Assembly (NCBI GenBank): GCA_963082975.1
Contig: OY720349.1
Coordinates: 67,888,501 to 67,952,500 of the forward strand
Reading direction: 5' to 3'
DNA length: 64,000 nt
Origin: Labia minor
Lineage: Eukaryota; Arthropoda; Insecta; Dermaptera; Spongiphoridae
Part shown: positions 37,575 through 49,615 of the stretch, piece after piece
How the letters are laid out: each line of letters begins with the position of its first letter
Numbering within the stretch: position 1 is the stretch's first letter
Program-made: the position numbers and the translations under genes
Notes under the pieces: generated by a model
What the model was told of the DNA's origin: nothing
Database searches by the model: none
Seen by the model: the letters and a program-made list of their open reading frames with translations, nothing else

Positions 37575-39531
37575 TAAATAAATCTTATATTGAACTATAT
37601 GAATAACAGAATAAGATTAATAAAATCTCCAAAAACTTTTATTTTCAGGAATTTTATTGTTAATTTTTTAATTTAATCCCATTACGGCTATTCCTACAAA
37701 CAAAATGGACATGGGAACTAGTTAAAATAACTATCGTCAGTTCTCACAATTCTTACTTAAAAAACATTGGAAAATAAAGTGTAAATCCATGTAGTAGAAT
37801 TACCGCTATAAAATGTCCTAATTATACATTTTTTGAATAAGAATACATTTTTGAATAATGACGTGGATTTTGAAAGAAGGAATAATTTAATTATTAATAA
37901 TTCTTTTTGGAGACTCCATCTTCTTATAATTTTCAAAATAAATTTGTTTTTTTAGTCTTATTAATACAAATTTAAATGTTATAAGTACTCATTTTGAAGA
38001 AAGGAGTTAAATTCTATGAAGAGTTGATTCAATGAAATTTGTTAGAATTTTCTCCATAAAATCTAATAATGATTAGATAAATTCTTAATGAAATATCCTT
38101 CTTGCAATGTTTATATACTTAAATTTATATTTCATTTTTATAATCTAGTTTTTCAAATTAATCAACTTTCTAATATATATATATATTATAATTTTAAAAT
38201 AATTAATTTGATAATATAATTTATAATAATAATAATAATAATAAGACCCTTAAAAATATATAGAATACAGAATAAAATAAAATGTAGCCAATTGCTCATA
38301 ATTACTTTATATTATGAACTTGATAGAAGAAAAGTTCCTTTAATCTAATTCAATTCAAGCTTCAAGAACCTAATAGGAGAAAAATTAAGAGCAAAGAATA
38401 TCCTGAAGAGAATACAATTCACTTTTTGTATTCAAGATCGATGTGGAAAATTTCTATTTGGACCCCTCCTTTTGATGCTCAATTTTTTTTTTCTTTTGTG
38501 CTTGAGCCAGGCCAGGGGGACATAATGTATTGATTTTGGAATCTGGTTGAAACCACGGCTCGGTTGCCCTCTAGCGGACGGAGTAGGTATGAAAAAGGTC
38601 TGGGAGCCAAGGTACAGCTGCTATATTGACTGGGAACGAGGGTCAGCCTTTCGAGATATAGGTTTATGGCTGTGCAACGTTGTCAAATTGTACCAACCAG
38701 ACGAGACGGATGGAAAAACATTCTACCCAGACACTTGGACTATAATTGAAGAGTTTTCTTATGCACGATCAACCAAGCAGTCAAGAGACTAAAATGTATA
38801 GATTTCGGAAAAACATAGTTATATTTATGTTTATAATAAAAGATTAAATATATATACAAATATATTTCGTCGATTTTATTTTCAATCAAACATTTTTTTA
38901 TTTTAGATAACACTAATTACAATTTAATCAGAAATATAAATATATATATATAACTTTAAATGATAATTAAAAATAATTTCGTTAATTGTTTTTGAAAACA
39001 CATTTAGATTACATTTATATATTTTACGATAGTACAATAATTAATATATTTATATTAACCTTGATAATGTTCAATATATATATAAAGTTTATAACAAAAT
39101 TGTATTTATTTCTGTAAAAGGAAATTAATAGTTTATCAGAACTCCGCTAGATGGCATCATAACCGCCAAATTAAATCTGATATTTGGTATTGATTTTCTG
39201 GATGGCGAATGGGTGGAAGATATTTTTTATGATGAATTTGGTTTTATGATATGATTGTCTGAAAAAGGTCGCCCTTAAAGGAAGGAGATGATTTAAATAA
39301 ATGTTCATGAGTCTTATCGGGAACGAGAAAAATAAAAAAAGGATTATATGAATAGAATTCCATATATATATACAATTTTTGTGTAGTTTTATAATATTGT
39401 ACATCTTATGTATTAAAGACAAAAACAATCAAGATATAAACAAGAAGAAATATGCATCTTCACGAATAAAAGAAATGTTAAGATATATCCGAGACCAAAT
39501 CTTAAAAAAAATATTATCAAAAATAAAAATT
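37575..39531. other. exon-free stretch with an unexplained GC-richer frame
   Basis: Mostly AT-rich. A GC-richer segment at 38490-38790 contains an 81-codon plus-strand frame starting near 38547, reading through WEPRYSCYIDWERGSAF and FYPDTWTIIEEF. I do not recognise it and see no splice sites. It could be part of an old transposon or retrogene. Confidence 0.45.
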
Positions 39532-40143
39532 AGCTGGAGTGTCTCCACTCGACTTTGAATTCAATTTGAATTAAATTAATTAACAGTTATATTATATTTA
39601 AATTAAATTTAATTAATTATAAATTATAAATTAAAATTAATAAATAATATTTATTAAACCAGTGCGTGTTTGGCTCTTTGTTGATGGCACCACGTCACGT
39701 GTTGGCGCGTGAGATTTGCAGTGTTAAAAAATTAATTCTGGTACTTTCAGAGATTCAATCAAGCTGAAATTCTATATATAGCAGTTTTATACAATTTTTA
39801 ACCATGTGAAAAATTATCAAACCTATATCTTTATTATTACGGTCACTTTAGAGGGAAAAAAATCAAAACGTTGTAGGTAATGACCCTCTTCCGGTTGAGC
39901 TACATTTCTCAAAAGTTGATAGAAAACTAAGAATTTTGAATAATGATCATGTACCAAATTTCATCATTCTAGCTCAAACCGTTTTTGCGTAATCTTGTCT
40001 ACATGCACACACACACATACACAAATTTTTCTCCACCTTAGTGAAAATGATTCAGGAACCTTCAAAACGTATAAAAACATCAATATATATCTCGACATCG
40101 AAAATTTTCGTGACCGCAATACTATCTCTGGCGAGATAGTAAA
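39532..40143. repeat. dispersed repeat C, copy 1 (inverted relative to copy 2)
   Basis: About 610 bases match the reverse complement of 50823-51358. The left end is AGCTGGAGTGTCTCCACT. The right end contains a small hairpin, CTATCTCTGGCGAGATAG. The middle shares words such as GGCTCTTTGTTGATGGCACCA, TTCTATATATAGCAG and TCTCGACATCGAAAATTTTCG. A (CA)n run lies near 40006-40021. It is non-coding. The hairpin near one end recalls Helitron ends, but no CTRR terminus is clear, so the class is open. Confidence 0.75.
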
Positions 40144-40511
40144 AAGATTAAATTTAAATTAATTTAATACATGATTACCAATGATGATTTATATAACAAT
40201 AAATTATTTCATTTTTCATGAATTAGTAGAAATTTAAAGCAACAAATAATTAATATATGTATTAATTAATATAATAAATAGAATGAAAAATGAAATTTTT
40301 CAATAGTATTTAGAATATAAATATATGTAGGTTAACATAATAGGATATGTATATGTAACATATATTCAATATAAATATCTAATTAATTGTATCTTCAGCT
40401 GAAATAGAAGGATTGATAGAAGATCATTTGTTTCCAGGCTGTATAAAGATACAAATAATAAAAGGTAAACAAAAAATTATTGAAATTATAAATTCTAGAA
40501 ACACTCTAGAT

Positions 40512-40766
40512 CAGTGCTCCGCAACCGGTGTGACGCGGCACACTGGTTTGCCTTAAAGGAGATACAGGTGTGCCGCCGCGATCAAATGAAACTTAGAAAT
40601 CCGCATAATTATGTCTATTTCTAAGTTTCATTGCCGCCGCGATCAAATGAAACTTAGAAATCCGCATAATTATGTCTATTTCTAAGTTTCATTTGATCGC
40701 GGCGGCACACCTGTATCTCCTTTAAGGCAAACCAGTGTGCCGCGTCACACCGGTTGCGGAGCACTG
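40512..40766. mobile_element. hAT-type element forming a near-perfect hairpin
   Basis: The 255-base element has perfect ends, CAGTGCTCCGCAACCGGTGTG and CACACCGGTTGCGGAGCACTG. Flanks CTCTAGAT (40504-40511) and ATCTAGAT (40767-40774) match at 7 of 8. The arms continue inwards (GGCACACTGGTTTGCCTTAAAGG and its complement), so most of the element folds on itself. A segment of about 60 bases carrying GAAACTTAGAAATCCGC occurs twice in tandem in the middle. The near-perfect pairing and high identity imply that it is young. Confidence 0.87.
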
Positions 40767-40774
40767 ATCTAGAT

Positions 40775-41835
40775 GATAAATCATATCTATTGTTTGCAAT
40801 TAAATAAAATCCCAGGTTTAGCTGTCAGACGACAGATATGTAAAGGTTGCCATTTAAGTAGATTTGCTCAAATCATATTGTATTTTCATGTGGATCTTTT
40901 CAATCCTATAATCCAATAACTCAAGTAGAAATGATTACTAAATAAAAAAAAAAAGTCAAATTTTAATTAAAAGGAAACTTATTATTAATAAATTATTAAT
41001 TTCTTAAATATATTAATGTCTTTGCTGAGGGCTAAGTAGGATAATTTGTAAATAATATTAAAACCAGAAATAATAATTATACATATTTTAATATTTATTT
41101 TAAACTAGGTTTCTATATAAACTTACTAAGAGATCATACATATAAAAGAAATTTAATAAATGTTTTTTATGCATAATACTTATTTAGAGCATAAAAATGT
41201 GTACACAATAAAAATAGATATTTTTATTTTAAAATAATTTATAATTTTTGGTTTAACAATTTAATATATGTAACTAGAGCTATATATATATATACATAAT
41301 ATATAACTTTCAATTCTCCTATCACTTTTTGGTCCTGTAGATTAAAAAAAAAAATTATACCTTATAATATACATATAAATACATAATTTTATGTAAATTA
41401 TAAATACATCTTATTATTATCATAATAATGTTAAAATTATTTTAATATTAAAAAAACTATTTAATCCAGCCTTTTATAAATTTAATTGTACCCCCCCCCC
41501 CCCAACGAATTTATTTATCTCTTTTAAGTTAAAAAAAATTTTATTCCTTTAGTTACCTGTAACATAATTTTGTTTTATAAACATTTATTATCAAATCTTA
41601 ATAAATTTATAAAAAAAAAAAAAAAAAATATGAAATAATAGAAAGCAAAAAAAAAAAAAAAATAGAATTATAAAAATTATACTCAAAATCAAGCTCAAAA
41701 TTTATGGACGATATAGAGTCTATTGTGTTCATTCACACACATATCACCAGAAAAATGTCCGACATCGATTTTTATGATTATCCGTATTACAAATTAAGAT
41801 TAAATAAATAATAGTTATTTATTTATACTTTAGAT
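40775..41835. other. AT-rich sequence, no gene
   Basis: Low-complexity sequence with a C run near 41491-41503, long A runs near 41612-41628 and 41648-41663, and TA repeats. Nothing else is seen. Confidence 0.55.
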
Positions 41836-42123
41836 CAGGCCTTCTTAAACTATGGGCCGCGACCCCAAAGGGGCAAAATTTTAATGTCAAATATTTTAAT
41901 GCACGATTTTGTAACATCTAGAATCTAGAACTTATATATAGAAATTATAGATATCGATAGATAAATTCTATTTTGTTGTTGTATTTGAGCATTTAGATTT
42001 ACACGAGTAAGTATGTACTCGTATGTATTATTGTTATACCCCTAATAAATAAATCATCAAAAAATATTTCTTTTATATTTATACGGGGTCGCCAGGAAAC
42101 TCGCAAAAGTTTAAGAAGCCCTA
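41836..42123. mobile_element. hAT-type non-autonomous element (CAGGCCTTCTTAAACTATGG ends)
   Basis: The left end is CAGGCCTTCTTAAAC and the right end is GTTTAAGAAGCCCTA, an inverted copy, with GGGCCGCGACCCC and GGGGTCGCC inner arms. Flanks CTTTAGAT (41828-41835) and CATTAGAT (42124-42131) match at 7 of 8. This is a common hAT family form. It is 288 bases and has no protein. Confidence 0.82.
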
Positions 42124-42131
42124 CATTAGAT

Positions 42132-43980
42132 GGTTCAAATGATTTATCTGAAAAATAAATTATAATAAATAAATATATATTTATAAATATATAATCTACA
42201 TATGATCATAAAACTTAAAAACTATTATATGTACTATTATATGTAATTTGATAAGTGATTAAAATGTCAATGTAAAATAGATTTATTAATAAATAATTTG
42301 TGAAATATTCAAATATTTTAATAGCAGAATTCAAATTTTTTTTGAAATAATTAATAAATAATTATTTTACATTTATTAACATTCAATATCCAATTTGACT
42401 TAGAATTTAGTATGTATAACCATACACATTTTATAAACATTTATTTTATTTTAATATATATTATATTAATATATTTAGTATATAAATTGAGAAACAAAAA
42501 TTTAAAAATGATAATTTGATTAGCCCAAATCTTAATTTTAACATTGATTTTAGAAAGTTTCTCTTTCATAGTTTTAAATCAATCAATCAATCAATCAATC
42601 ATTAATTTAATCGATATATAAGATCAATAAATACAAGAAAATTCTTCAATTTCACTAATTTTGACCCCATTTGTTAAAAAAAATTGAAGGTAATATATAT
42701 GGTATTAGTCACTTTGAGCTTGTGGTATTGTGATTCACAATTATTAATTAGAAATAAATTCCATTTCTTTTAAGTATATTATTATAATAAGAATGGGGAA
42801 ATTACAAAATATTTGTTTGCATAGTTCTGAAAACCAGAAATCGAAAAGTGAGTGAGTGAGTTAGCCACCGTAGTAACCAGTAACTGTGACTTCCCAATCT
42901 TAAGTTCAAAAATAAAAATCTTACATTTATTGATTACTTAAACACTTGCATTACATAAATGAAATCAACTTTAATAAACTCTTTAAATAAAGACTGTTTT
43001 GTATTGTATTGTATTGTATTGTATTGTACAAAAGAAAGACAACGATGTGAAGTTAATAATAAATAATAAATATAGGGAGACAGATATTATAGATCACACT
43101 TTAAAGTTAACGTCATCTAACGAAAATTGTATCCAAAATATTATAGGTTTAGGAAAGAAACAACAAAATCAAGAAAATTGATAGCTATTACTAAAATTAG
43201 GGTTTAATATGTTTGTATATTTATATAATTAAATATAAGATGGTTGATTTTTAATTCAAATAAGTAAAATTAAATTTTAATACCAATAGACTTTATTACT
43301 TTATTTAGGGAGATGATTAGATTTGATAACGTGAATTCAAGTCGAATATTATATTATATCATCATCAAGAGAGAGTATGGTCTTAAAACTTGATCATAAC
43401 ATACATAATCACAATAAATATATCTTATTACTGTACCTAAGATGATCTTTAATATATGATTTCTACTATGAATTCCGCCCATAACGTCTCAGACTTTTTT
43501 CCAATTAGTGAAGTAATGTTAATAACCATTAAGTAAATCGAATCCAAGGGCAAATTTCATGGTACATTTCACTAAAAAGTTCCTAGAAAATAATCTTTGC
43601 AAACTGAACTTTGAAAATGTAGAAATGATAAGAGTAGGTTGGAACACTTCATCACTTCACAGCTCAACCCAATAGAATCAAATCATCTTAAGTTTGGAAC
43701 ATAATTAAATTTTGAATTATATAAATTTACATATATTGAATTTATATTGTACATATTTACTGAATTTGTGTCGTATATACCACACAATCATCACAGGTTA
43801 CAAATAAAAGTGACTTAAAATATGAAAACCTTTGAATTGGTACAATTTCAACAAATTATTATATAATATGTATTACAATAATAATTACAATAGTGATTGT
43901 AAAATTAAAAATAATCAACCCCTCTATGCTAATTATTATCACATTAAACTTTATAGTTTCTTTATTAAAAAAATATTAAT
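42132..43980. other. AT-rich sequence before the dense exon cluster
   Basis: No exon is seen. It has an (ATCA)n run at about 42578-42602 and a (TTGTA)n pentamer run at about 43000-43028. Just past the stop of exon 9 (minus strand) there is an AATAAA hexamer at 43961-43966, a good poly(A) signal candidate about 15 bases downstream. Confidence 0.6.
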
Positions 43981-44204
43981 TTAAAGAAAATTTGGACACA
44001 TTGTTTTGGTACCAAAATGTTTTTTTCTCATATGCGTATTCATATTACTTTTCTGATGAAATTTTTTGGAACATATGATACATTGAAATTTCGGATCCAC
44101 TCCACATTCATATTTTAAATGACTTAAGAGAGTATCACGTCGCGAATAGGACCGGAAACATTGAGGGCAGGCATGACGAATCTTTGAGAATTTTCTTTCC
44201 CAAC
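43981..44204 (-). CDS. lola: lola-type terminal exon 9, C2HC + C2H2 finger pair
   Basis: This exon encodes 73 residues. The acceptor TTCTGTGTTTTCAG leaves GT before TGG. A 12-residue leader (WERKFSKIRHA) leads into finger 1 (CPQCFRSYSRRDTLLSH, LKYECG). Finger 2 is CIICSKKFHQKSNMNTH with H-x4-H, the first member from the left of the FHQK-type second fingers that fill the cluster to the right. A tail of 11 residues follows (FGTKTMCPNFL). It looks fully functional. Confidence 0.87.
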
Positions 44205-45052
44205 CTGAAAACACAGAAGGTAGCTTGTTAGGATACAAATTATAATTTTTTTGTTTTTGTTTTTTTTTTTTTTGTGTTTTTTTTTTGGAATTATGTATAT
44301 GAATTTTTAAGACCCATTCACCAATAAAAAAAAAATAAATACTTAATATATTCTTTTAACAATTTAAACATTAAATTCTTTGCCCTCTACTTTTAGCTCT
44401 ACTTTTTTTTGTTATATTAGAAGAACATAAAGAATTTAAATTTCATATTAATTAAAATAAAAAAAAAAATTATTAATAATCATTTTATTTAAGGTACAGA
44501 TAATTATGTATAATAAATTATCTGTAAAATAATTGTACTGTATATTCGGAAACATATTTTAATAATTGATTTATTTTTTATTTTATTTTTATAAAAAATA
44601 TTTGATTTTATTAATAATTAAATTTAATGTATTTGGTATTAATCATTGATTTTATTTGCATTTTTTAACATTAAAAAAAAAATAATTTTATATTTTTCTT
44701 TCATAACTAATGGGGGGAAAGCGTAGATTACAAATTGGAATTATAGAGAGAAACACAGCCATTCAACAGTTAACAATAATCAAAAACCATTTAATGGTTT
44801 TCAATGGAACGTGAAACATTTTCTAATATTTATTTAAATTTTATTTATTGTAAATATAAAATATATATAAATGGAAAAATGATATCATTGATTATTTATT
44901 GCATATTTTCAATTTATTAGTCTCAAATTCTAATGACAAAGATAAATGTGCCAGTATATATATATTTAGATATCTAAAAAAATATGCATTGCATTGATTG
45001 TAATATATACTTTTAAGGATTGATGCGCACCATTGTTAGATTGCTAATTCTA
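44205..45052. other. intronic AT-rich sequence, no gene
   Basis: T/A homopolymers near 44249-44287 and plain AT-rich sequence. Nothing recognised. Confidence 0.55.
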
Positions 45053-45501
45053 CAGGGTGATACAGAACAAATAAAAATAAAAAACATGCAAAAACAAAAA
45101 GGAAATTATTAATAGTAGTTGTTGTCGAAGAGGGTTTTCCTTGAATTCTATACATTTTGAAATATATAAACAACTTGCATATAACCATCATTAATCGTGC
45201 AATAATATGATATCGAACATCATTTGCGATTATAATTCTGTCAACAAATTAGGAGTGTACAAACATAAATTAAGTAGTATCATTGATTTTTGGACAACTT
45301 GTAAATATCAGATAGACATCATTTCTATTTTGTGTACAATTAACATGAAAAAGAGGAATTATCATTCCTACATTCCTAATTTTTGTTGTGTATTGTTTTG
45401 TAAAAGAAAAGTTCTTCTGCCAATAAATTATTTGTTGTTACATGTATTTATTATATTTTTATTTGTTTCTCAATAGTTCTCTCTTTTTCTGTATCACCCT
45501 G
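45053..45501. mobile_element. short inverted-repeat element (CAGGGTGATACAGAA ends)
   Basis: Exact 15-base inverted ends, CAGGGTGATACAGAA and TTCTGTATCACCCTG, bound a 449-base AT-rich segment. A TA lies at the left border but the right border has CA, so the target duplication is unclear. The class is likely Tc1/mariner-like or related. The 89-codon frame inside (45207-45476) is compositional and not a recognised protein. It sits just beyond exon 10. Confidence 0.7.
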
Positions 45502-45618
45502 CATACTTACAAATATTTCCAATTTTATTTAAAACTATATAAAAACAATGAGATAAATATCATCATCATCATTCATTATTTATTCCATATCATTGAAAAA
45601 AAAAATCAAATTTGTGGC

Positions 45619-45800
45619 TTAACTCTTTAAGGTGTATATACGTATGTAACTAATATGAGCTTTCAGATTGCCTTTTTGATGGAATCTTCTTTTACAAATA
45701 TCACATTGGTATTGTGGTGCTAAACCACACTCTTTGCGTAAATGTGGACAAGCATGTCGTAATTCTCCTTTTGTATTTTGTAGCGATTTGAATTTAGCAA
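45619..45800 (-). CDS. lola: lola-type terminal exon 10, first finger deleted (degenerate)
   Basis: The frame is open for 59 residues with a normal acceptor (TTTTAATGTAG, leaving TT), but the product is damaged. The leader AKFKSLQNTKGELRHACP runs directly into HLRKECG. Compared with the sister exon at 46608, 14 codons (42 bases) of finger 1 are missing, from after CP to before HLRKECG, taking the second Cys and the helix. Finger 2 has CDICKRRFHQKGNLKAH, but its last ligand His is Arg (HISYIR). Both fingers should fail to hold zinc normally. The exon could still be spliced and give a finger-less isoform, or it may be a dying copy. Confidence 0.8.
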
Positions 45801-46607
45801 CTACATTAAAATAAAATAAAGAATATTTATTTATTAAATAGAATTTTTAATTGAATAAATAAATTACAATTTTTACATTTTATGTTATTCACAAAATATT
45901 TTATTATAACAAGAAGACAAATACTATGTATATTAATGATAATTATTTTTGGGAACATAATTGAGGTAGGTATATTGAGCTCTCTCTCTCTCTTTGTAAA
46001 AGTTTAGATTATGAGAACTTAATTTCGGGTGGTTTTCTCGTTCGAATCTCAATGTGTTTTGATGTTCCTAATTATTCCAGGCACTAAAACTGCTTCTTCA
46101 CATCAATTACATGTGGTCCGATTGGTATGATGAATTTAGAGCAACATCAAAACACATTCAATCAAACTTTACCCATCCATTCAATCAATCCACATCCAAA
46201 ACACTGCTGACTCTTCCATACTCAGACAAAGACCCAGAATCCCAAAATTGTCTTCAGAAAAGTCATTTGAAAATGCGCTAAAATGGGTCCCGAAACATCG
46301 AGATTCAAAACACATCAATCCATGAATATATATTTTATATATTAAAAATATAAATATATCAATTTTTATTTTAATATTAAGTTGACTTTGCAATTTGAAT
46401 TTGAAAATATAAAAAATAATTTAAGATAAAAATATTATAATAAAACATTTCAATATTATTTATTATTGAAAGTTTTCAGACTTATAGATAAATAATAAAA
46501 CATTAATAAACAAATCACCACATTTTTAGGTATTATTTGCTCCACAAGTCTAAATATATTATTTAAAAGTATCATTTAAAAACTTAATTCTATTAATATA
46601 AAAAAAA
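45801..46607. other. spacer between exons 10 and 11
   Basis: It contains a CT run near 45982-45994. A moderately GC-richer part at 46027-46325 has weak inverted ends (GAATCTCAATGTGTTTTGATG and CATCGAGATTCAAAACACATC), which may mark a small decayed element. No gene is seen. Confidence 0.5.
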
Positions 46608-46852
46608 TTATTTGGTATACTGTTTATTAATTGATGCATGTATATAATGTTTTCTTAAAATATGTCTTTTCAAACTGCTTTTTTGATGAAACCTTTGATT
46701 ACAATGATAACATACGTTTTCTGGTTCTAAACCACATTCTTTACGTAAATGATAGGATAGATGATTGCGGTGTTTATAAGTTCGTGTACATTTAGGACAA
46801 GCGTGCCGTACTTCTTCAGCTTCATTTTGTAGCAAATTCTCCAATACAGCAA
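46608..46852 (-). CDS. lola: lola-type terminal exon 11, C2HC + C2H2 finger pair
   Basis: This exon encodes 80 residues. The acceptor TTTTATTTTAATGTAG leaves TT, like exons 10, 12 and 13. The leader AVLENLLQNEAEEVRHA is shared in part with exons 10 and 12. Finger 1 is CPKCTRTYKHRNHLSYH with LRKECG. Finger 2 is CYHCNQRFHQKSSLKRH with H-x4-H. A 12-residue tail (YIHASINKQYTK) follows. It is the intact relative against which the deletion in exon 10 is read, and the closest partner of exon 12 (finger 2 differs little: FHQKSSLKRH versus FHQKSSMKRH). Confidence 0.88.
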
Positions 46853-47029
46853 CTACATTAAAATAAAACAAAGGATATCCATTATTATTATTTAGCCTAC
46901 TATAACCGACAAATATAACGTTTATTATATTAATTTTTAAAGTATTCATTATAATTTCTAACAGATATGATATATTAGTGAAAATTAAAAGAAAACAAAA
47001 TCTCCAGTTAAGTATTACTTATTACGTTG

Positions 47030-47630
47030 TCTTTATGTTATAGTTCTACCAAGACTGCGCCAGTTAAGGTTTGAGTTTAAGAAAATCTTTTTTTTTTTTT
47101 TAAGTAAAAGAGTTTATACTTTTTATTTTTAATTTTTATTTATTCAATTTACACATGTTACACTTGACAGTAAGCTAAATAGATTCCGACTTTAAGAGGT
47201 CTGGTCGAATACATCTTTGGCCTAAAACTCAATGAAAAATAAACTCTTCACTACATGGTAAAGGCTGTTTATATGCCATTTTAAGTTCACTCAAGCGTAA
47301 CTGATAAACTGTTTGTTTAGTGTACCTGTGTATGGAGAAAACTGTTTATATTACCTTTTTCGGTAAGCATGGATGGTATTGCTGATAAACAGTTTATTTA
47401 GCCTGCTGAGTTTGTGCGGGATTAAGAGCTGAGTCTCTGGGATCAAGCCTAAAATTTATATATAAGTTAAGGTTTCCTTGTCTTCGTGTGTGGTCTTACC
47501 AGGGCTGCGCCAGTTAGGTATTGGAATTGAATTCAAGAAAGCCATTTTAACAAAAGTAAAAGAGTTTACTTTGTAATTTATAATTTTTATTTATCCACAA
47601 TACACTTGTTACACTTTAAATGTTACAATT
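47030..47630. repeat. repeat B: TRIM-like element with direct terminal repeats
   Basis: Two direct repeats of about 130-160 bases bound a non-coding middle. Each carries a CTGCGCCAGTTA(A)GG motif, an AAGTAAAAGAGTTTA motif and a TTTTTATTTATnCA motif; they begin near 47038 and 47490. The middle (47165-47460) matches 33180-33460 and in part 30016-30085. Direct terminal repeats without a coding region suggest a miniature LTR-type (TRIM) element. I could not confirm TG...CA ends or a primer-binding site. Confidence 0.55.
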
Positions 47631-48024
47631 GATGTTTACAATATTGCAAATGGAACTCAGATTATATTCCTTAAAGGAAAATAAAGTTATGTAACGAAAC
47701 ATTTGTCGGTAGATACGTAAGATCCCAAGTTTTCAAATTAAATTTTTTAGTCTTTAGAAAATCTGAATTACCAAACTGAAACTAAATAAATCCTGAAAAA
47801 ACGCTCCTATGATAAAATCTAAAAAAAAATGTTTAAAATTTCCAAAGAAAAATTATTGACAAATCTGACATTCACACAAACGATAAATTTTCACTCACAC
47901 ATCGTACATAAATTTTTTCAATAAAAACCAAAAAAAAAAAAAAAAAAAAAAGAAAAAATCCTGAGGTATATAATACTTTATTTTTTTTTTTATTTACATT
48001 TTAATATTTTTATTATTAATGGTA
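47631..48024. other. AT-rich spacer, no gene
   Basis: A long A run near 47930-47950 and AT-rich filler. Nothing recognised. Confidence 0.5.
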
Positions 48025-48720
48025 GGGCAAAGGTACCAGTGTTTGACATTCATAACTTTTTGTCATTTTGAACTTCATTTTCTAGCGGACTGCTCATTCA
48101 AAACTTCTTTATTTCTGCTGAAAAATAATCTTAGGTTCAAGGAATATGAGGCATAGTTTATAAAGGTTTTTTATTACACCAAAATAAATTTCCATCGGTC
48201 ATTAGTTACCCCCCCCCCCCCCCCCAAGGGTCATTTAAGAGAATAGCATGTTACCTGCTCTCTGGGCAATCTGTCGTTATATAACCTACAAATTCTAAAA
48301 CGTTTTTTTTTTTTTTTTTAAGAAATAAATGGAACTACCAAACACTGTAGTTTTTCAGTTTTTGTGTTCCAGTAAATGACAATGAGAATAAATTACTTTT
48401 TTTCTCAAAAAGAAGGATATAAGGAAAATATTGGGGCATAATATAAATAACAATCTCTACATACATGCATATTTCAAACGATTCAAGTAAATACAATGTG
48501 AACTGATAGAAATCTGAAATATATCTGATGAATATTGATAACAACTGTGCTTTCTTTTTAATCTTAATAGGCTTCAATAATCTTGATGGTTACTCGGTCA
48601 TTTCAGTTTACAGATGTCTCTTGCTTGATTTTATGGCACACATCATGCCAAAAATATTTTAGGGCTATATAATGGAGGGATTTTTAACCGGTTCACTGTC
48701 ATATACTGGTGCATTTACCC
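48025..48720. mobile_element. mariner-like element, family M, longer diverged copy
   Basis: Ends GGGCAAAGGTACCAGTGTTTGAC and GTCATATACTGGTGCATTTACCC are inverted and match those at 34411-34629. TA flanks both ends (48023-48024 and 48721-48722). At 696 bases it is longer than the other copy. No transposase is recognised inside. A C run lies near 48210-48225. Confidence 0.75.
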
Positions 48721-48722
48721 TA

Positions 48723-49615
48723 AATGAACTAGAATAGTATCACAGACATAGTCCTTATTTTAAAGCAAACATTATATTTTATATTCATTATGTGAGTGAG
48801 ATTTAATTAACCCCTGACTGAAAGAGAGAGCTAAATAAATTTTAAAAGATGATATCAAGAAAACAGCTTTTGAGTAGAAAGTTGACTAAACTCAGAGTCT
48901 GCATATCCAGCATTATAAGAATTATAGAATGTGTATGTTCTGATGCGATGAAGAATATGAAACCTAGATAGTTGTACATATATATATGGATGTACAGTAG
49001 CACTACTAGAGGATGGAGCGGGAGGGCGAACACCATCATAAAAGTGACACCAAATTGAAAAATGAAAAATTTTGAAAAGTGTTAAAAAATGTAGAGGTAA
49101 ATCTAAAACTCAACACAATCCTATATTTTGAATAAATATAGTCTGACTTCAATTCATTTTTTTTATTATTTTTATGTGAAATTTACATAAAGGGAAAATC
49201 TAGGAGACATTAGTAACGCCACTGTACATGCGATAACAATTTTAATTCTAATGTAACTTATAATAAGTAAATTTAGATTTTCACATCAAAATTAAATTTA
49301 AAAAAAAAACTTATTTATAAAAATCAAGTGTCATTCAGAAAAAATTGTGTAGAAACATTTCATAAATAGAAGATTAATAAAATAAAATAAAAATTAATCA
49401 TTTTTATAATAAAATTGATTATCAGTTTATAAAAATAAACCAGTCATTTATTTTAGATGCTTCTCGCTTCAAATATTATTAAATAATTATTTATGAATAT
49501 TTGTTGTTGTTTTTTTGACAATTTATACTATTCTACACTTTATTTTCCATCTTTATTATTTTAATAAAAAAAAAAAACAAAAAACAAAAAAACAAGTGTA
49601 TATACAATTTATGCA
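48723..49615. other. spacer before exon 12
   Basis: No gene is seen. Past the stop of exon 12 (minus strand), an AATAAA hexamer at 49552-49557 lies about 60 bases downstream and could be its poly(A) signal. Confidence 0.55.

Noticed and set aside
45207..45476. 89-codon plus frame inside the CAGGGTGATACAGAA element
   Set aside because: The composition is hydrophobic and AT-driven, and it matches no transposase motif I know.
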